Part shown: positions 60,840 to 64,000 of the stretch, in pieces
Layout of the letters: the number at the start of each line of letters is the position of its first letter
How positions within the stretch are numbered: the stretch's first letter is position 1
Source: Didymella arachidicola
Lineage: Eukaryota; Ascomycota; Dothideomycetes; Pleosporales; Didymellaceae
Direction of reading: 5' to 3'
Assembly: GCA_016630955.3 (NCBI GenBank)
Contig: CM049992.1
Coordinates: 1,054,001-1,118,000 of the forward strand
DNA: 64,000 nt
Translations under genes and position numbers: made by a program
Notes under the pieces: model-generated
The model's database searches: none
Seen by the model: only the letters and a program-made list of their open reading frames with translations
What the model was told of the DNA's origin: nothing

Positions 60840-63255
60840 CTAATGCTCGCAAAATCCGTACGAGTGTTGTTGCCACGAAGCTTCAGACCTAATTTGATGA
60901 ACACCTCTCTCATCCATCAATTTCAACCGGTGTTCTTTTGCTTCCTCCAAGCTCATCGGCAGGCTGTTCTTGGAGCTATGTTCCTGAACTATTCTCAGTA
61001 CTTCTTCCGGAAGCTTGCCCTCAACAGAAGAAATGGGCATCTGAACGCCATTTTCCTGAAGCAACCTGACAATCTCGGGAGGTAGGCTGGTTTTCTTGGG
61101 GGCTTCTCCAACTGCCGCAGCATCCTTGCCAATCAAAGACTCGGCCCACCACGACAGCTGCTGAGGAGGTACATTGGCAGTGGATATGATACGTTTGTGG
61201 GGATCTACCAGCCATAGCGCAATGAATCGTCGGTGTCCAGGCTTGGTCGGGTCTACCAACTTAAATGGCGAGACCCGATGTTGACTTGTGATGGTTAGCT
61301 GAGCTCTATTGAATCGTTCACAGAAAAACTTACAAGACATTTGGAAAGGCGAGCAGCCGTTTTTCTTTGGTTTGAACGGTTCCGTAGTTCTGGAGACACG
61401 CGCCTCCACCGCTACCAAATTCTGTACTGTAGATAGACTCCATCCAGTGATACGCGTCCTGACCAACAGAGAAACCTGTCTCTTCGTCATTCAGATATGC
61501 GGAGGTTTGCATCCGGAACGAAAGACTGCTTTCTGTTATGTTCTCGCTGTCGACGTAATAAAGAGCAGTCGCGCATATGTTTTCATTTAGTTGACCTGGT
61601 TGGCGCTTTGTTAGATGGAGCAAGGAAGGTGTCACTTCATGGGAAGACTAACCTTCCACGTGCCAGCTGCCGTGGGGAAAGTCCGGCTTTTCTGGAGTGA
61701 GCTCGACGGATGCCATCTTGACAATAACCTGCAGACCAGAATTGCGGAACTTGTCGAACAGCCGCTGACCCTCCGTTATCTCATAATCAACATCTTTGAA
61801 AGATGGAGACGGCAGGAGTGGCTTCCGCACGGCCATCCATTTAGACTCAGAGAGGTACTTCCGCCTTTCGCTTGCATCCGTATATTCCTCTTCACCTTCC
61901 CAGCCATATTCCTCGAGGGTCTTTGCATCAACATCAGCATCGGCACAGAGTTCCGGATCGGATGGGTTCCAATTCAGACGATTGTCGTCACTGTGGTCGT
62001 GATCAGTGAGGCCGCAAATTTACTGCAGACTGCCAACTTACTCTGGGTCATCGGGCACACCGAACCTGCCCCCGTTGCGGCCAGGGCCCGTCACCTCACG
62101 GAAATTGGCCGCCACCTTCAGACACTGGTCCCACATCGGCAGTGAACATTCGATCAGTCTCTCGATAGCCCTGTAGATCTCGGGATATTTGTTGGGATGA
62201 AGATTGTTGATATAGCTCGCGAAACGTACGGTGCTATCGTCTCGGAAAGTAACGTTTGAAGGTAGCCACTGGAAGTTGACCGACCAAAAGTCTGGTGGAA
62301 CATATCCACCGACACCGTAGTTATGATGCTCAGAGCCTTGCGGAACCCATGGTTCCTCACCGACAAGAACCTCGCCTCTTCCTGACCACTCGTCAATAGC
62401 TTCCTCTACCCCTACTACATCATCCTGAACAACTCTAGTGCGATTGTATACCAGTGGAAACAAAGATGGGTGCACTAGATTTTGAACCCTGTCACCCGAT
62501 TTCGGATGCCAATCAGGCGCATCGGCTTGATCAGCTCTCAGCGTCTCGAAAGACGAAAGAAGCGCCCCATGTAGGGAGACAGAAACTAGAGAATCAGACT
62601 TGACAACAACTCCGTGAGCGTCCAGAGTAGGGACCATGCCGCTCTTTTCAAAAAACTTGGCCTTGCTCCGTAGCTCCTGAATACACTAGGTCCTGTCAGT
62701 ACCCATACGTACCGTACTGAGGCTTGCAGTCTTCAGGCTTACACAGTCAAATGTATCTCCTGACATGATATTTTCAGGAATCTTCGCTTGTTCCTCAATT
62801 CTGTGCCAAGGCCCTGGGTCTTCGATGTCGCAGGCCAGTCGCCACCAATGCATATTTGGCAGAGCCAGAGCTTCGTCTCGCCATTTTGAAACGACAAACT
62901 CATCATTAACTTTGATGTGCCAATCTGGCTTGTCGGTGAGAGCGTCCATGACACTCATCATGGCGACTTCTCGTACGGGCAACGGAAGGGATAATGAATT
63001 GTAGCAGCTACCATGCGCACCAATAGGATAGAATGGGAATTTGAAGGCGCTGGGGCTGTATTCACGGAGTGGTAACCCTAGACCTGGATACAGAGGCTTC
63101 GAGCCCTCAGCCACAGATGCTTTCTGCCGATGCAATGAGGTGAAAGATGAGGACCTCATGATTCGTTGCGCGCGGCGGCCACTCAGTCTGGCGATGAGAA
63201 ATACAGGGACATGAGGGATGGCTCTCCATGTATATGTGCTGTGATATGTGAACAT
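60840..63255 (-). CDS. DUF4246 domain protein
   Basis: Five exons: 63255-62743, 62685-62042, 61990-61653, 61595-61334, 61284-60840, giving 733 aa. A second possible start at 63159 (MRSSSFTSLHRQ) gives 701 aa, nearer to the family norm. Introns are 49-57 nt with GTAAGC/GTAAGT/GTTAGT donors. Family landmarks: TFDCCIQELRSKAKFFEKSG across intron 1, VKSDSLVSVSLHGALL, LVHPSLFPLVYNRTRV, WLPSNVTF, ASVELTPEKPDFPHGSWHVEG, ICATALYYVDSENITESSL, QHRVSPFKLVDPTKPGHRRF and LWLVDPH. The HVEG and QHRVSPF segments resemble the His…His layout of Fe(II)/2-oxoglutarate oxygenases, but that activity is inference. A Tc1/mariner element begins only about 160 bp upstream of the start codon. Confidence 0.9.
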
Positions 63256-63417
63256 CGAGATGATGCACGGTAGGCAGTAGCCTCGTCGTCGCCTGGAATC
63301 GGAAGGGGCGGATTCGCTTATGGGCTAGCGTCAGGCGCTCGCAAGGCAGCTTGGCGCCTTGTCTGCAGGCAGCAGGACTAAAAACCGCAGCACGATCGTT
63401 AGATCCCAGCGGGTATA

Positions 63418-64000
63418 CAGTACTTAGCCAAAAGTCTGTTCGCCCGAAACGCACGGGCCATAACTACCCCACAATCCTCTAGAGCAGCACCTTCTTTAAC
63501 ACTATAATACTCCATCCAGATGAGGTCTTTTGGCACTGAAATTTCGGGCAATCGTATGCGCGGGGGTGAATTATCAGAGGTGCAGCGAGTCTATTGCTTA
63601 GCGCAGGTTGAAGCTGGTGTGTCAACGTCTAAAGTTGCAGAAGCACTTTCCTGCACCCAACGCTGCGTGCAGAAAACAGTTGCTCGATGGAAAGCCACCT
63701 CCAGCACCACGTCGCAAGCAAGAACAGGCCGGCCACCTATTTTGACTAATAGAGATCATCGCCGGCTACGACGTTGTCCTCGCAAAAACCCTCAAATAGA
63801 GTACTCCAAGCTCATGGAGGAAGCCGGCCTACGAGACGTCGGGGCCACCCACCCACGAGTATCACGTCGTACTGTTCAACGCGCCTTAGCCAATGAAGTC
63901 CTACGCAAGTTCAGAGCAAAGCGTAGACCAAAAATCAGTACGCTTACAGCTAAATCTCGTCTAGCTCTTGCTCATGCGTGGCAGGGGTTCAACTGGGGCA
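63418..64000 (+). mobile_element. Tc1/mariner-type transposon, left part (runs off the window)
   Basis: The left terminal repeat probably begins CAGTACTTAGCCAAAAGTCTG at 63418, right after a TA dinucleotide (63416-63417), the usual Tc1/mariner target. A transposase frame starts 100 bp inside. The right end lies outside the window, so the terminal repeat cannot be confirmed here. Confidence 0.7.
63520..64000 (+). CDS. Tc1/mariner transposase, N-terminal part
   Basis: From the ATG at 63520 the frame is open to the window end (160 codons, no stop). The N-terminal part is a paired helix-turn-helix DNA-binding domain: LSEVQRVYCLAQVEAGVSTS, KVAEALSCTQRCVQKTVARW, then the GRPP hinge (ARTGRPPILTNRDHRRL) and a second helix-turn-helix (VSRRTVQRALANEVLRKF). 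KSRLALAHAWQGFNW leads into the region where the catalytic DDE domain starts. The catalytic residues lie beyond the window, so it cannot be said whether the gene is intact. Confidence 0.85.
   Translation, partial: MRSFGTEISGNRMRGGELSEVQRVYCLAQVEAGVSTSKVAEALSCTQRCVQKTVARWKATSSTTSQARTGRPPILTNRDHRRLRRCPRKNPQIEYSKLMEEAGLRDVGATHPRVSRRTVQRALANEVLRKFRAKRRPKISTLTAKSRLALAHAWQGFNWG

Noticed and set aside
62677..62712. 36-nt intron option (GTACGT…TTCAG) in the DUF4246 gene
   Set aside because: Too short, and the alternative GTAAGC…CTAG intron (62686-62742) restores the conserved CIQELRSKA segment at normal length.
1..64000. CRISPR arrays, operons, riboswitches, telomere repeats
   Set aside because: Searched by eye; none present, as expected for an internal fungal chromosome segment.

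Overview
The window is nuclear DNA of a filamentous ascomycete (Pezizomycotina). Genes carry short introns of about 45-115 nt with GTRNGT donors and CTAAC/CTGAC branch sites. Several families are typical of these fungi (AA9 LPMO, GH12, deuterolysin, DUF7730, DUF4246, SAT4/PTH11-type rhodopsin-domain protein, HET remnant). A Dothideomycete, possibly Pleosporalean, is plausible, but that is inference from family content, not from a marker gene. The plant cell-wall-degrading and secreted enzymes suggest a plant-associated or saprotrophic life.

Layout. 0-15 kb is rich in secreted or surface proteins: an AA9-CBM1 lytic polysaccharide monooxygenase, a GH12 endoglucanase, a deuterolysin (M35) metalloprotease, a stand-alone protein resembling the deuterolysin prodomain, and a probable GPI protein. 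A membrane-protein gene interrupted by an in-frame stop lies among them. 15-22.6 kb holds housekeeping genes: MAF1 (RNA polymerase III repressor), the AP-1 clathrin adaptor sigma subunit and, divergently, the glutamate-cysteine ligase regulatory subunit, then a GNAT acetyltransferase. 22.6-25 kb is a graveyard with a broken HET-type gene. 25-37 kb has a Rid-family protein, two DUF7730 proteins flanking a secreted glycerophosphodiester phosphodiesterase, a second GNAT, a rhodopsin-domain membrane protein and an amino-acid/choline permease with a GC-AG intron. 38-43.7 kb has two unknown genes and a U-box cyclophilin (PPIL2 type).

44.36-50.35 kb is a complete, apparently intact non-LTR retrotransposon (Tad1-like: ORF1 with zinc knuckles; ORF2 with endonuclease, reverse transcriptase and RNase H) flanked by a 15-bp target site duplication. 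After it come a GPI-type serine/threonine-rich protein, an alpha/beta hydrolase and a GFA/CENP-V-like protein. At 57.9-58.9 kb a second, 5'-truncated LINE with its own 12-bp duplication has landed inside a host reading frame that reads on across the empty site. The window ends with a five-exon DUF4246 gene and the left part of a Tc1/mariner transposon inserted just upstream of it.

How it works together: apart from the extracellular degradative set at the left, the genes are an ordinary mix and no biosynthetic cluster is evident. The strongest unusual signals are the intact LINE with its 4-nt ATGA ORF1/ORF2 overlap, the gene split by a truncated LINE, an 80-bp foldback element next to the cyclophilin gene, the lone deuterolysin-prodomain-like protein, and several genes decaying through stops and frameshifts.
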